64,000 nt of DNA from Corynebacterium sphenisci DSM 44792 (GTDB taxonomy: Bacteria; Actinomycetota; Actinomycetes; Mycobacteriales; Mycobacteriaceae), in NCBI RefSeq assembly GCF_001941505.1, contig NZ_CP009248.1:124001-188000 (forward strand), written 5' to 3'. Below, piece by piece: positions 1-11,517 of this stretch. A program made the translations under genes and the position numbers. Numbering within the stretch: position 1 is the stretch's first letter; the number at the start of each line of letters is the position of its first letter. Under the pieces are notes generated by a model that made no database searches, had not been told where the DNA came from, and saw only the letters and a program-made list of their open reading frames with translations.

Positions 1-237
1 GACTGCGCGGAGGTCCGCCGGGGCCTGCCCTTCGGCTACTGGATCCGCGGTGGCCAGGACACCACCGGCGCCGAACGGGCCATGGAGGCGATCACCACCG
101 GCTTCGGCTGGCGGGCCGCGGCGGAGCCGGTGTGCTTCACCGGCGGACTGGACGGGGCGCGCCGGGCGGCGCTGGCGGAGCTCGGCGGCACCCTCGCCGC
201 GCACGCCCTGGCCGGGGGCATGGGGATCCGGCAGTGA
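1..237 (+). CDS. Flavodoxin-like NAD(P)H-dependent oxidoreductase, C-terminal part only
   Basis: Open from the first base of the window and ending in TGA at 235-237; 78 residues are visible and the N-terminus lies outside. The motif DTTGAERAMEAITTGFGWR resembles the C-terminal part of flavodoxin-fold NAD(P)H-dependent FMN reductases, where a similar TGA-R-IxSI segment precedes the last strand and helix. The expected role would be flavin-dependent electron transfer, but the FMN-binding loops are not in view, so this is a family-level guess. Its stop overlaps the GTG start of the AMP nucleosidase gene by a GTGA junction, so the two are probably cotranscribed and translationally coupled. Confidence 0.5.
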   Translation, partial: DCAEVRRGLPFGYWIRGGQDTTGAERAMEAITTGFGWRAAAEPVCFTGGLDGARRAALAELGGTLAAHALAGGMGIRQ

Positions 238-1676
238 GCCGGCACGCGGATCCGGACGCGGCGGTCGCCGAGCTCATCGAACGCCATGATGCGGCGGTGG
301 CGGATCTGCTCGCCGGCTACCGGACGGCGGTGGCGGCGGTCGCCGCCGGCGGGGAGCCGGCGCCGGTGGTGCGGCACTACCCGGAGCTGCGCTTCACCGT
401 GGACCGGCTCGGCGAGGTCGACCCGGCGCTCTCCCACGGGTTCGTGGACCGGCCGGGCCGCTTCGCCGCCGCCATCGCCCGGCCCCGGCTGTTCCGCCGC
501 TACCTGGTGGCGCAGGTCTCCGATCTGCTGGCCAACCACGGCGGCGAGGTGGAGATCGGGGAATCCGCGACCCCGATCCCGGTGCGCCTGGCCCCGGGGT
601 TCGACGATATCGACCTCTCCGGGCTGGACCGGGGGCAGCTCGCCGCGGTGGACGCCGCCTTCACCCCGGTGGACTCGGCCTTCATCGACGACGCGGTCGC
701 CGACGGGGACTGCGACTACCTCTCCCTGGAGGTCAAGCCGCTGAGCCTGTTCTCCGCCCCGCGGGTGGATCTGGCGCTGCAGCGCCTGGAGCACTACACC
801 GGCTCGGCGGCCGGGCACATCCAGCGCTTCGTGCTGTTCACCAACTACCGGCTGCACGTGGACGTGTTCCTCGAGCACGCCCGCTCGCTGCGCCCCGGCG
901 CGGCCCCCGGCTACACGCACCTGGTCGCCCCGGGTGGCCGGGAGTACCCCATCGGGGAGGTGCCGGAGACCATCCCGGCGGAGGCCTGCCAGATGCCGGC
1001 GCATCATCTGGTGCGCCCCGATGGGCTGGGGGTGAGCATCATCGACATCGGGGTGGGGCCCTCCAACGCGAAGACGATCACCGACTGCCTGGCGGTGCTG
1101 CGCCCGCACTGCTGGCTGATGGTCGGCCACTGCGCGGGCCTGGACGGCCGGATGCGGGTGGGCGACATGATCCTGGCCAACGGCTACGACCGGGCCGACG
1201 GGGTGCTCGACGCCCTGGTGCCCCCGGAGAAGCCGATTCCGCCGATCGCGGAGGTGCAGCAGGCCGTCACCGCCGCCTTCGCGGAGGTCACCGGGCTCAC
1301 CGGGGAGGCGCTGCGCAAGCGGCTGCGCACCGGCACGGTGCTGTCCACCTCGGACCGGAACTGGGAGTGGCGGCCGCAGCAGGAGATCTACCGGGAGCTG
1401 CTCAAGTCCACCGCCATCGGGGTGGAGATGGAGTCGGCGACGATCGCCGCCAACGGCTACCGCTTCCGGGTGCCCTACGGGGCGCTGCTCGGGGTCTCCG
1501 ATATGCCGCTGCACGACCAGCCGAAGCTGCCGCGCTCGGCGCGCCGCTTCTACCGGGAGTCCAAGCGGGAGCACCTGCTCACCGCGGTGCGCGCCTGCGA
1601 GGCGATGGCCGCGGATCCGGCCCGGCTGCACTCCCGGAAGCTGCGCCGGCCGGTGGGCGAACCGGCCTTCCGCTAG
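234..1676 (+). CDS. amn: AMP nucleosidase
   Basis: Hydrolyses AMP to adenine and ribose 5-phosphate in the cytoplasm, a way of tuning adenylate pools. The product is 480 residues, close to the roughly 480 of E. coli Amn. It has an N-terminal Amn-specific domain (to about residue 180) and a C-terminal nucleoside phosphorylase-like domain. The latter contains GDMILANGYDRADGVLD and the GVEMESATIAANGYRFRVPYG segment, which carries the substrate-binding Met-Glu-Ser typical of the family. GTG at 234 is chosen as start because it overlaps the preceding stop (GTGA) and gives the family length. An in-frame ATG at 132 would add 34 residues of out-of-family, Arg/Gly-rich sequence that overlaps the upstream gene. 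Recognition is confident; the start is inferred. Confidence 0.9.
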   Translation: MSRHADPDAAVAELIERHDAAVADLLAGYRTAVAAVAAGGEPAPVVRHYPELRFTVDRLGEVDPALSHGFVDRPGRFAAAIARPRLFRRYLVAQVSDLLANHGGEVEIGESATPIPVRLAPGFDDIDLSGLDRGQLAAVDAAFTPVDSAFIDDAVADGDCDYLSLEVKPLSLFSAPRVDLALQRLEHYTGSAAGHIQRFVLFTNYRLHVDVFLEHARSLRPGAAPGYTHLVAPGGREYPIGEVPETIPAEACQMPAHHLVRPDGLGVSIIDIGVGPSNAKTITDCLAVLRPHCWLMVGHCAGLDGRMRVGDMILANGYDRADGVLDALVPPEKPIPPIAEVQQAVTAAFAEVTGLTGEALRKRLRTGTVLSTSDRNWEWRPQQEIYRELLKSTAIGVEMESATIAANGYRFRVPYGALLGVSDMPLHDQPKLPRSARRFYRESKREHLLTAVRACEAMAADPARLHSRKLRRPVGEPAFR

Positions 1677-1680
1677 CGCC

Positions 1681-1707
1681 TTGCCGCATAGGGGGAGGGG
1701 GTATAGC
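1681..1707 (+). promoter_or_regulatory. Candidate copper-responsive promoter/operator upstream of copZ
   Basis: A TTGCCG box at 1681 and a TATAGC box at 1702 flank a G-rich tract, ATAGGGGGAGGGGGTAT, giving a short 15-16 bp spacing. CsoR operators are G/C-tract palindromes ending in ATAC/GTAT that overlap the core promoter. The right half here (GGGGGTAT) fits, but the left half is not its inverted partner, so the operator is imperfect. Placement just before a copZ-copA-csoR operon is the main support. Confidence 0.35.
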
Positions 1708-1740
1708 CTGGCGGGCGCAACCGAGCGAAAGGGAACCATC

Positions 1741-1956
1741 ATGTCCGTCACCGCCAATTTCACCGTCACCGGGATGACCTGCGGGCACTGCGAGGCCAGC
1801 GTCCGCGAGGAGGTCTCCGAGATCCCCGGCGTGGAGGCCGTCGACGTCGACCGGGAGCGCGAGCACCTCGCGGTGACCTCCGCCGACGCCATCGACCCCG
1901 CGCTCGTCGTGGCCGCCGTCGAGGAGGCCGGCTACGAGGCCACGCCCGCGGTCTAG
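1741..1956 (+). CDS. copZ: Copper chaperone, CopZ-like heavy-metal-associated domain protein
   Basis: A 71-residue single HMA (ferredoxin-like beta-alpha-beta-beta-alpha-beta) domain, the usual length for CopZ. The metal site GMTCGHC lies at residues 11-17 (C14 and C17), and the C-terminal half ends in [12 protein letters not shown], as in this family. It should carry Cu(I) in the cytosol to the ATPase encoded 13 bp downstream. The start is ATG at 1741, preceded by a purine-rich GAAAGGG. It is probably the first gene of a copZ-copA-csoR operon repressed by the CsoR encoded at its end. Confidence 0.9.
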   Translation: MSVTANFTVTGMTCGHCEASVREEVSEIPGVEAVDVDREREHLAVTSADAIDPALVVAAVEEAGYEATPAV

Positions 1957-1969
1957 GGGAGGGGCGACG

Positions 1970-4186
1970 ATGGCGGTGAAGGAGATCGATCTCGACATCG
2001 GCGGGATGACCTGCGCCTCCTGCGCGAACCGGGTGCAGCGCAAGCTCGGCAAAATCGACGGGGTCACCGCCAGCGTCAACTACGCCACCGAACGGGCCCA
2101 CGTGCAGGCCGACGGCGTCGACGTCGCCGAGCTGGTCGCCGCCGTGGAGGCCGCCGGCTACCAGGCCTTCCCCGTCGAGGAGGACCCGGAGCCGGCCGGG
2201 GAGGAGGCGCCGGCCCCGGCCGCGGAGCGCCGCGACGCGGAACTGGAGGGCCTGCGCCGGCGCTTCATCGGCGCCGCCTGGCTGACCATCCCCGTGATCG
2301 CGCTGTCCATGGTGCCGGCGCTGCAGTTCACCCACTGGCAGTGGCTCTGCCTGACCCTCACCGCCCCCGTGGTGGTCTGGTGCGGCTGGCCCTTCCACCG
2401 CGCCACCTGGGCGAACCTCAAGCATGGCGCGGCGACCATGGACACCCTGATCACGGTGGGCACCTCGGCGGCCTTCGCCTGGTCGCTCTACGCCCTCTTC
2501 CTCGGCCACGCCGGGGAGCCGGGGATGACCCACGAGTTCACCCTCACCGCCGCCCCCGGCGACGGCGGCGGCAATATCTACCTGGAGACCGCCGCCGGGG
2601 TGATCCTCTTCGTGCTCGGCGGCCGCTACTACGAGCGCCGCGCCAAGCACCGCGCCGCCGACGCCATCACCGAGCTCTTCGACCTCGGGGTGAAGCGGGT
2701 GGCGGTGCTGCGCGGGGACCGGGAGGAGCGCATCGACGTCGACCGGCTCGCCGTCGGCGACCGGTTCATCGTCCGCCCCGGGGAGGCCGTGGCCACCGAC
2801 GGGGTGGTCCTGGAGGGCCGCAGCGCCATCGACGAGTCCATGCTCACCGGGGAATCCGCCCCCGTGGAGGTCGGCCCCGGCGACCGGGTCACCGGCGCCA
2901 CCGTCAACGCCTCCGGGCGGCTGGTGGTGGAGGCCGCCGCGGTGGGCTCCGACACCCGGCTGGCCCGGATGGCGAAGATGGTCGCCGACGCCCAGTCCGG
3001 CAAGGCCGGGGTGGAGCGCCTCGCCGACCGGGTCGCCGGGGTGTTCGTGCCCGCGGTGATCCTCATCGCCGCGGCCACCCTGGTCGCCTGGCTGGTGCTC
3101 GGCGACTCCGTCGAGCACGCCTTCACCGCCGCGGTGGCGGTGCTGATCATCGCCTGCCCCTGCGCCCTGGGCCTGGCCACCCCCACCGCGCTGCTCGTCG
3201 GCACCGGCCGCGGCGCCGAATTCGGGGTGCTGCTCTCCGGCCCGGAGGTGCTCGAATCCACCCGCCGGGTGGACACCGTGGTGCTGGACAAGACCGGCAC
3301 CGTCACCCACGGGGAGATGACCCTGACCGCGGTGCACCCCGCCGCCGGGGTCGACCCCGCGGAGCTGCTCGCCCGCGCCGCCGCGGTGGAGGCCGGCAGC
3401 GAGCACCCGATCGCCCGCGCCATCGTCGACGCCGCCGGGGAGGTCGCCGCCGCCGAGGAGATCACCGCGCTGCCCGGGCACGGGGTGCGCGGCCTGGTCG
3501 ACGGCGAGGAGGTCGTGGTCGGCAAACTGCCCGCCGGCGTCCCCGCCGCCGCCGGCCCGGCCGAGGCCGGCGCCGGCACCGCGGTGCACGTCAGCTGGGG
3601 CGGGGCCGACCGGGGCGTGCTGCTCATCGCCGACGGGATCAAGGACACCTCCGCGGAGGCGGTGCGGATGCTGCGCGGACTCGGCCTGGAGCCGATGCTG
3701 CTCACCGGGGACCGGGAGGCCGTCGCCCGGGACATCGCCGACCAGGCCGGGATCGACCGGGTGATCGCCGGGGTGCTGCCCGAGGACAAGGCCGCGGTGG
3801 TGCGCGAACTGCAGGACTCCGGCCGGGTGGTGGCCATGGTCGGCGACGGGGTCAACGACGCCGCCGCCCTGGCCACCGCGGACCTGGGCATGGCGATGGG
3901 CACCGGCACCGACGCCGCGATCGCCGCGGCGGACATCACCCTGGTGCGCGGGGACCTGCGCGCCGCCGCGGACGCGGTGCGGCTGGCCCGGCGCACCCTG
4001 GGCACCATCAAGGGCAACCTGTTCTGGGCCTTCGCCTACAACGTCGCCGCCATCCCGCTGGCCGCCCTCGGCCTGCTCAACCCGATGCTCGCCGGTGCCG
4101 CGATGGCCCTGTCCAGCGTGTTCGTGGTGTCCAACAGCCTGCGCCTGCGCGGTTTCCGCTCCGCCATCGCCGGGGACCCGGCATGA
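1970..4186 (+). CDS. copA: Copper-translocating P1B-type ATPase
   Basis: Exports Cu(I) across the cytoplasmic membrane at the expense of ATP. The protein has 738 residues. One N-terminal HMA domain carries GMTCASC (C15, C18), followed by an acidic/proline linker and membrane helices. The actuator has TGES at about 293-296, and the intramembrane metal site CPC is at 396-398. DKTGT, with phosphorylated D440, comes next, then SEHPIARA in the nucleotide domain and GDGVND near 625-630. CPC plus the HMA domain marks the P1B-1 copper class; silver may also be carried. The ATG at 1970 follows GGGAGGGGCGACG. The stop overlaps the csoR start (ATGA), so the two are translationally coupled. The chaperone and repressor neighbours agree with a copper-resistance operon. 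Confidence 0.95.
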   Translation: MAVKEIDLDIGGMTCASCANRVQRKLGKIDGVTASVNYATERAHVQADGVDVAELVAAVEAAGYQAFPVEEDPEPAGEEAPAPAAERRDAELEGLRRRFIGAAWLTIPVIALSMVPALQFTHWQWLCLTLTAPVVVWCGWPFHRATWANLKHGAATMDTLITVGTSAAFAWSLYALFLGHAGEPGMTHEFTLTAAPGDGGGNIYLETAAGVILFVLGGRYYERRAKHRAADAITELFDLGVKRVAVLRGDREERIDVDRLAVGDRFIVRPGEAVATDGVVLEGRSAIDESMLTGESAPVEVGPGDRVTGATVNASGRLVVEAAAVGSDTRLARMAKMVADAQSGKAGVERLADRVAGVFVPAVILIAAATLVAWLVLGDSVEHAFTAAVAVLIIACPCALGLATPTALLVGTGRGAEFGVLLSGPEVLESTRRVDTVVLDKTGTVTHGEMTLTAVHPAAGVDPAELLARAAAVEAGSEHPIARAIVDAAGEVAAAEEITALPGHGVRGLVDGEEVVVGKLPAGVPAAAGPAEAGAGTAVHVSWGGADRGVLLIADGIKDTSAEAVRMLRGLGLEPMLLTGDREAVARDIADQAGIDRVIAGVLPEDKAAVVRELQDSGRVVAMVGDGVNDAAALATADLGMAMGTGTDAAIAAADITLVRGDLRAAADAVRLARRTLGTIKGNLFWAFAYNVAAIPLAALGLLNPMLAGAAMALSSVFVVSNSLRLRGFRSAIAGDPA

Positions 4187-4488
4187 GCGGTGGACCGGAC
4201 TGCGCCCACCACGGCTACCTGGGCGACAAGAAGGCCTACCTGGACCGGCTCGCCCGGATCGAGGGCCAGGTGCGCGGACTGCACCGGATGGTCGACGAGG
4301 AGCGCTACTGCATCGACATCCTCACCCAGGTCAGCGCCGCCCAGTCCGCGCTGCGCGCCCTGGCCATGGGGCTGCTCGACGATCACCTGCACCACTGCGT
4401 GCTCGGCGCCGCCGCCGGCGGGGAGGCGGAGCTGGACGCGAAGCTGGCGGAGGCCTCCACCGCGATCGCCCGGCTGCTGCGCTCCTAG
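4183..4488 (+). CDS. csoR: Copper-sensing transcriptional repressor, CsoR family
   Basis: A 101-residue all-helical repressor of the CsoR/RcnR family. Numbering from ATG 4183, the three Cu(I) ligands expected from Mycobacterium CsoR (C36, H61, C65) align exactly as C43, H68 and C72 with a constant +7 offset. This supports copper rather than nickel, formaldehyde or persulfide sensing. The motif [16 protein letters not shown] is the family signature helix. The N-terminus carries an extra CAHH that could also touch metal. The start overlaps the copA stop by four bases. It probably represses its own operon and is released from DNA by Cu(I). Confidence 0.93.
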   Translation: MSGGPDCAHHGYLGDKKAYLDRLARIEGQVRGLHRMVDEERYCIDILTQVSAAQSALRALAMGLLDDHLHHCVLGAAAGGEAELDAKLAEASTAIARLLRS

Positions 4489-4512
4489 GGCCGGCGGGGC
4501 TACCCTGTGCCC

Positions 4513-4884
4513 ATGGCCATGACCCCCGACACCACCGCGAAGGCGCTGGCCGGACTGCTGCTCGGCGCCGGCGCACTGCACATGCTCCGCCCGGAGCCCT
4601 TCGACTCCATCGTCCCGGACTGGGCGCCGGGCACCGCCCGGCAGGCCACCATCGTCTCCGGCGCCGCCGAACTCGCCGTGGGCAGCATGCTCGCCCGCCC
4701 GGCGACCCGCCGGGCCGGCGGCTGGGCCACCGCCGCGCTGATGGCCGCGGTGTTCCCCGGCAACATCGAGATGGCCCGCCAGTGGCGGCACCGGGACTGG
4801 CCGCAGCGGGCCATCGCCTACGGCCGGCTGCCGCTGCAGCTGCCGCTCATCCTCGGCGGGCTGCGGGTCGCCCGCGCCGGCTGA
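4513..4884 (+). CDS. Small DoxX-like membrane protein
   Basis: A 123-residue hydrophobic protein with three to four predicted membrane helices: residues about 8-25, 48-65, 74-90 and near the C-terminus. GNIEMARQWR between helices resembles the loop of DoxX/DUF4267-type proteins. Function is unknown; DoxX relatives have been linked to redox or thiosulfate-related complexes. Several starts are close together (GTG 4507, ATG 4513, ATG 4519), and 4513 is a compromise without a clear ribosome binding site. It follows the copper operon by 24 bp and may be read through from it, but nothing in the protein points to copper. Confidence 0.6.
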   Translation: MAMTPDTTAKALAGLLLGAGALHMLRPEPFDSIVPDWAPGTARQATIVSGAAELAVGSMLARPATRRAGGWATAALMAAVFPGNIEMARQWRHRDWPQRAIAYGRLPLQLPLILGGLRVARAG

Positions 4885-4928
4885 GCGGGGATTTTGCCAA
4901 GCGGGCGCTCTTCGGTAACCTAGCCCCC

Positions 4929-5016
4929 GGAGGATTCGCCTAGCGGCCTATGGCGCTCGCCTGGAACGCGAGTTGGGAGCAATCCCTCAGGGGTTCAAAT
5001 CCCCTATCCTCCGCCA
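4929..5016 (+). tRNA. tRNA-Ser, anticodon GGA
   Basis: An 88-nt class II tRNA. Acceptor strands GGAGGAT (4929-4935) and ATCCTCC (5006-5012) pair perfectly, followed by discriminator G and an encoded CCA. The anticodon stem CTCGC/GCGAG encloses a loop with GGA, reading UCC/UCU serine codons. A long variable arm and the GGTTCAAATCC T-arm are present. A strong terminator follows at once. Confidence 0.95.
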
Positions 5017-5021
5017 GAGGG

Positions 5022-5056
5022 AGAACCCCCAGGTCACCACCGACCTGGGGGTTCTT
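5022..5056 (+). terminator. Intrinsic terminator after tRNA-Ser
   Basis: A perfect 14-bp stem (AGAACCCCCAGGTC, 5022-5035, against 5042-5055) with a 6-nt loop sits six bases after the tRNA CCA end. The 3' arm ends in TTCTT rather than a long T run. Confidence 0.8.
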
Positions 5057-5209
5057 CCGATCCCCGGTCCCGCCACCAGGGGTTTCGGGATGTCCGCGCA
5101 GGTGCCGGCCCGACCGCCCCGGAGCATGGCCGGATCCCCGATCCCGTCCCCGGTCGGGGTGGGCGCGGCGGCGTGTTTGAAGGCCGCCGCGGGCCCGGGT
5201 ATGGTGAGC

Positions 5210-7331
<2,122 letters not shown>

Positions 7332-7340
7332 GCTGGCCGC

Positions 7341-9794
7341 GTGGCTCTGTACAGGAAGTATCGTCCGGCAACCTTCGGCGAGGTCGTGGGCCAGGAGCAC
7401 GTCACCCGGCCCCTGTCCGCGGCCCTGGACTCGCGCGGCGCCGACGGGCGCCCGGACCGGATCAACCACGCCTACCTGTTCTCCGGGCCGCGGGGCTGCG
7501 GGAAGACCTCCTCGGCGCGGATCCTGGCGCGCAGCCTGAACTGCGTGCAGGGGCCCACCTCCACCCCCTGCGGGGAATGCGGCTTCTGCGTGGCGCTGGG
7601 CCCCGACGGGGCGGGCACCCTGGACGTGGTGGAGCTCGACGCGGCCTCGCACAACTCCGTGGACAATATGCGGGATCTGCGGGACAAGGCCGGCTACGCC
7701 CCGGCGGACGCGCGCTACCGGATCTTCATCATCGACGAGGCGCACATGGTCACCACCGCGGGGTTCAACGCCCTGCTGAAGATCGTGGAGGAGCCGCCGG
7801 AGCACGTCATCTTCGTCTTCGCCACCACCGAGCCGGAGAAGGTGATCCCCACCATCCGCTCGCGCACCCACCACTACCCCTTCCGGCTGCTGCCGCCCTC
7901 GGTGATGCGGGGGCTGCTGCAGCGGATCATCGACGAGGAGGGGGTGCCGGTCGAGCCCTCGGTGCTGCCGCTGGTGATCCGGGCCGGGGCGGGGTCGCCC
8001 CGGGACTGCCTCTCGGTGCTGGACCAGCTGCTCGCCGGGGCGGGCCCGGAGGGGGTGGACCACCGCCTGGCCGCGGGCCTGCTGGGGGTCACCGACGAGA
8101 CGCTCATCGACGATGCGGTGACCGCCCTGGCCGGGATGGACCGGGCGGGCCTGTTCGACTGCGTGGACCGGGTGGTGGAGTCCGGCCAGGATCCGCGGCG
8201 CTTCGCCGAGGATCTGCTCACCCGGATGCGGGATCTGATCATGGTGCAGGCGGTGCCGGACGCGGTGCAGCGCGGCCTGGTGGACGCGATGGGGGAGCGC
8301 GCCCCGCTGCTGGCGCAGCAGGCGCAGGCGATGCCCCCGGCCGCGGCGACCCGCTTCGCCCAGGTGCTGGTGGCCGGCCTGTCCGAGATGTCCGGGGCGA
8401 CCGCGCCGCGGCTGCTGCTGGAGGTGGTCTGCGCCCGGATGCTGCTGCCCGGCGCCAGCGGGGACCCGGAGGCGCTGCTGCAGCGGGTGGAGGCCCTGGA
8501 GCGCGGCGGCGTCGCCGCCCCGGCGCCGGCCGCCGCCCCCGCCGCGCCCGCGGCCGAGGCCCCGGCGCCGACCCCGGCGCCGCCGGGGGCGGATGCGGCC
8601 GGGCGCACCGGCGCGGAGCTGGCGCTGGCCAAGCTCAAGGCGATGCGCGGGGAGGAGCCCGCCTCCGCCCCGGCCGCCGAGTCCGCGCCGGCCGCGCCGG
8701 AGGCGGGGCCGGCCGAGGGCCCGGATCCGGAGGAGCGCGCCCGCCGCGCCCGGGAGGCCCGGGAGGCCGCGCGCCGGCTGCAGGAGGCCGCCCGGGAGCA
8801 GGAGCGCCAGGAGCGGCACCGGGAGGCGATGGCCCGCGAGGCCGCCGCCCGCCGCGCCGAGTCCGACGCGGCCCCGGAACCCGACCCGGCATCCGAACCC
8901 GACCCGTCACCCGAGCCCGAGCCGGACCCGGCGCCCGAGCCCACGGCCGAGCCCGAGCCCAAGCCGGAGCCGGCGGCCGAGACCATGGCCGAATCCACGT
9001 CGGACCCGGCGCCCGAGCCCGCGGCCGAACCCATGTCGGAGCCGGAGGCCGAGTCGGCCACCGAATCCGCGCCGGGGCCGGTGGCCGATTCCGGGCCGGG
9101 GTCCGGTGAACTGGACGTGGCCGCCCTGCGGCGCAGCTGGCCGGAGGTGATGGCCGCGGTGGCCGGGGACGCGCTGCCGGTGCGGGTGATGGCCTCCGCG
9201 GCGACGCCGCTGGAGTTCACCGGGGAGGAGCTGGTGATCGGCCACCACACCGGGGCGCTGGCGAACCGGCTGAACGCCGAGGACAACGCCGCCGCCCTGG
9301 GCGAGGCGATCCACCGGGTGCACGGGGTGCGGCCGCGGGTGCGCGCCGTGGTGGGCCAGGCCCGCCCCGCGGCCCGGCCGCGGCAGCGCAACGCCGACCC
9401 CGCCGAGGCCGGGGAGGCGCCCGCCGACTCCGACGGCGGCCCGGAACCGGCCTACCGCCGGCTGCTGGAGCGCCGCCGCGCCCGCGCCCGCTCCGCGGAT
9501 CCGGCCCCGACCGCCCCGGCCGAGCCCGCGGCCTCCCCGATCGAGGAGCTGCGCCGGCGCTACCGGCCGGCCGGGGCCGCCCCGGCGCCCGCCCCGGCGC
9601 CGGATGAGCCGCCGCCCCCGCCGGAGCCCTTCGACCCGGGCATGGAGGAGGCGCCGCCGCCCCCGGAGGAGCCGGCCGACCCCGCGGAGATCGACGCGAT
9701 GCTCGACGACGCCCCCGGGGAGCGGGATCACCGGGATCTGCGCCAGGTGGTGATGGACTTCCTGGCCAAGGAGCTCGGCGCCCGCCCGCTGTAG
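7341..9794 (+). CDS. dnaX: DNA polymerase III subunit gamma/tau
   Basis: The ATPase of the replicative clamp loader. The 817-residue protein starts at GTG 7341 with ALYRKYRPATFGEVVGQEHV, the conserved DnaX N-terminus. Walker A GPRGCGKT is at 49-56, zinc ligands C68, C77, C80 and C83 follow, and Walker B IFIIDEAH ends near 135. The sensor region TIRSRTHHYPFRL comes next. Beyond about residue 370 the protein becomes an Ala/Pro/Glu-rich linker with a long E-P repeat tract (about 512-600), then a tau-type C-terminal domain. I saw no convincing slippery A-run for programmed frameshifting, so only the long form is supported. It is followed by ybaB and recR, the classic dnaX-ybaB-recR order. Confidence 0.96.
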   Translation: MALYRKYRPATFGEVVGQEHVTRPLSAALDSRGADGRPDRINHAYLFSGPRGCGKTSSARILARSLNCVQGPTSTPCGECGFCVALGPDGAGTLDVVELDAASHNSVDNMRDLRDKAGYAPADARYRIFIIDEAHMVTTAGFNALLKIVEEPPEHVIFVFATTEPEKVIPTIRSRTHHYPFRLLPPSVMRGLLQRIIDEEGVPVEPSVLPLVIRAGAGSPRDCLSVLDQLLAGAGPEGVDHRLAAGLLGVTDETLIDDAVTALAGMDRAGLFDCVDRVVESGQDPRRFAEDLLTRMRDLIMVQAVPDAVQRGLVDAMGERAPLLAQQAQAMPPAAATRFAQVLVAGLSEMSGATAPRLLLEVVCARMLLPGASGDPEALLQRVEALERGGVAAPAPAAAPAAPAAEAPAPTPAPPGADAAGRTGAELALAKLKAMRGEEPASAPAAESAPAAPEAGPAEGPDPEERARRAREAREAARRLQEAAREQERQERHREAMAREAAARRAESDAAPEPDPASEPDPSPEPEPDPAPEPTAEPEPKPEPAAETMAESTSDPAPEPAAEPMSEPEAESATESAPGPVADSGPGSGELDVAALRRSWPEVMAAVAGDALPVRVMASAATPLEFTGEELVIGHHTGALANRLNAEDNAAALGEAIHRVHGVRPRVRAVVGQARPAARPRQRNADPAEAGEAPADSDGGPEPAYRRLLERRRARARSADPAPTAPAEPAASPIEELRRRYRPAGAAPAPAPAPDEPPPPPEPFDPGMEEAPPPPEEPADPAEIDAMLDDAPGERDHRDLRQVVMDFLAKELGARPL

Positions 9795-9866
9795 CCCCCG
9801 GGCGGTACACTGCGACGCGAACCCGGCGGGGCGCCCGCCGGGTCGCCGACGACGAAAGGATCCACC

Positions 9867-10202
9867 GTGACCCAGCCCGACATGAACGCCATCCTGGCCC
9901 AGGCCCAGCAGATGCAGTCCCAGCTGGAGGCCGCCCAGCAGGAGATCATCGCCTCCACCGTGGAGGGCGTCGCCGGCGGCGGGCTGGTGAAGCTCACCAT
10001 GACCGGCGCCGGGGAGGTCACCGATATCGCGATCGACCCGAAGGTGGTCGACCCGGAGGACGTGGAGACCCTGCAGGACCTGGTGGTGGGCGCCTTCGGC
10101 GACGCCACCGGCAAGGTCGCGGAGCTGGCGGAGCAGAAGATGGGCCCGCTGTCCCAGGGCTTCGGCGGCCTCGGCGACGCGCTGCCCGGGATGGGGCTGT
10201 AA
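9867..10202 (+). CDS. ybaB: Nucleoid-associated protein, YbaB/EbfC family
   Basis: A 111-residue DNA-binding protein that forms dimers with a tweezer shape and coats the nucleoid. It starts at ATG 9867 after GACGAAAGGATCCACC. The N-terminal helix [20 protein letters not shown] and the central [20 protein letters not shown] with [15 protein letters not shown] match the family closely. The C-terminal tail is Gly-rich. It sits between dnaX and recR with 72 bp upstream and 7 bp downstream, as in most bacteria. Confidence 0.95.
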   Translation: MTQPDMNAILAQAQQMQSQLEAAQQEIIASTVEGVAGGGLVKLTMTGAGEVTDIAIDPKVVDPEDVETLQDLVVGAFGDATGKVAELAEQKMGPLSQGFGGLGDALPGMGL

Positions 10203-10209
10203 GCGCCCG

Positions 10210-10860
10210 GTGTTCGAGGGACCGCTCCAGGATCTGATCGACGAGCTCGCCCGGCTGCCCGGGGTGGGCCCGAAGTCCGCGCAGCGGATCGCCTTCCACC
10301 TGCTGAAGGTGGAGCCGGAGGACATCTCCCGGCTGCAGGCGGCGCTGGGCGCGGTGCGCGGCGGGATCCGCTTCTGCCGGATCTGCGGCAACATCGCCGA
10401 GGAGGAGGTGTGCCGCTACTGCGCGGACCGGCGCCGCGACGCCGGCCTCATCTGCGTGGTGGAGGAGGCCCGGGACATCCAGGCGCTGGAGCGCACCGGG
10501 GAGTTCCGGGGCCGCTACCACGTGCTCGGCGGCGCCCTGGATCCGCTCGGCGGGGTGGGGCCCAATGAGCTGAACATCCGCACCCTGCTGCAGCGGATCG
10601 GCGGGGTGCTGCCGGACATCCCCACCGTCGACGACCCGGCGGCGACGGAGCCGGCGCCGGAGATCCACGAGGTGATCATCGCCACCGACCCGAACACCGA
10701 GGGGGAGGCGACCTCGACCTACCTGGCGAAGCTGCTCCGGGACTTCCCCGGGCTGCGGGTGACCCGGCTGGCCTCGGGGATGCCCCTGGGCGGGGATCTG
10801 GAGTTCGTCGACGAGCTGACCCTGTCCCGGGCGCTCACCGGCCGGCTCTCGGTGCTCTGA
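10210..10860 (+). CDS. recR: Recombination mediator protein RecR
   Basis: Acts with RecO (and RecF) to load RecA at gaps. The 216-residue protein starts at GTG 10210, seven bases after ybaB. The N-terminal helix-hairpin-helix [20 protein letters not shown] is followed by a four-cysteine zinc finger, [17 protein letters not shown] (residues about 56-72). A Toprim domain ([20 protein letters not shown]) and the C-terminal [16 protein letters not shown] motif complete it. All key family residues are present. It is the last plus-strand gene before a convergent minus-strand block. Confidence 0.96.
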   Translation: MFEGPLQDLIDELARLPGVGPKSAQRIAFHLLKVEPEDISRLQAALGAVRGGIRFCRICGNIAEEEVCRYCADRRRDAGLICVVEEARDIQALERTGEFRGRYHVLGGALDPLGGVGPNELNIRTLLQRIGGVLPDIPTVDDPAATEPAPEIHEVIIATDPNTEGEATSTYLAKLLRDFPGLRVTRLASGMPLGGDLEFVDELTLSRALTGRLSVL

Positions 10861-10878
10861 GCCCGGCCCCGGCCGGCC

Positions 10879-11517
10879 TCACCACCACAGGCCGGCGCCG
10901 ATCCGCCAGGCCAGCAGCAGCATCACCGCCCCGGTGAGCGCGTCCACCGCCACCCAGGCCCGGGGCCGGGCCAGCCACGGCGCCGCCGCCCGGGCGCCGG
11001 CGGCCAGGGCGGTGAACCAGGTCGCCGAGGCGGCCACCGCCCCGGCGGTGAAGACCCACCGGTCCGGTCCCTGGGCGGCGGCCACGGAGCCGACGAAGAC
11101 CACCGTGTCCAGGTAGGCGTGCGGGTTCAGCCAGGTCACCGCCGCCGCCCCGGCCAGCGCCGCGCCGAGCCCGCCGGCCCCGGCGCCGGCGTCGGCGGCC
11201 AGCCCGGCGGCGGCCCCCGCGCGCAGCGCCCGGATCCCGCGTACCGCCCCGCGCAGGGCCAGCGCCCCGTAGCCGATCAGGAAGGCCACGCCCACCGCGG
11301 TGACCGCGGCGAGCAGCCCGGGCCGGGCGGTGACCAGGGCGCCGAAGCCGGCGGTGCCCGCCGACATGAGCACCGCATCGGAGGCGATGCACAGCGCCGC
11401 CACCGCCCCGACATGGCGGCGGGCCACCCCGGCGCGCAGCACGTAGGCGTTCTGCGCGCCGATGGCGGCGATGAGGGAGAGCGCGAGGACGAAGCCGTGC
11501 AGCCCCGGTGCGCTCAA
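10879..11517 (-). CDS. LysE/ArgO-type amino-acid exporter
   Basis: A membrane protein of about 212 residues with five to six helices, of the LysE superfamily that exports basic amino acids. Family motifs are AAIGAQNAYVLRAG near the N-terminus and TWLNPHAYLDTVVFVG in the middle, both close to C. glutamicum LysE. The central loop is shorter than in LysE itself, so substrate specificity (lysine, arginine or other) is not assigned. The best start is TTG at 11517, which overlaps the gatD stop (TTGA). No ATG lies nearby in frame. Placement behind murT-gatD suggests cotranscription but no obvious functional link. Confidence 0.8.
   Translation of the reverse strand: MSAPGLHGFVLALSLIAAIGAQNAYVLRAGVARRHVGAVAALCIASDAVLMSAGTAGFGALVTARPGLLAAVTAVGVAFLIGYGALALRGAVRGIRALRAGAAAGLAADAGAGAGGLGAALAGAAAVTWLNPHAYLDTVVFVGSVAAAQGPDRWVFTAGAVAASATWFTALAAGARAAAPWLARPRAWVAVDALTGAVMLLLAWRIGAGLWW

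Noticed and set aside
132-233. N-terminal extension of AMP nucleosidase to the ATG at 132.
   Set aside because: It would overlap the upstream gene by about 100 bp with Arg/Gly-rich sequence. GTG 234 gives the family length and a GTGA junction.
8870-9110. E-P repeat tract in dnaX as a mobile or CRISPR-like repeat.
   Set aside because: The repeats are short, irregular and in frame. They encode the flexible Pro/Glu linker of tau. No CRISPR array, cas gene, transposase or integrase was seen anywhere in the window.
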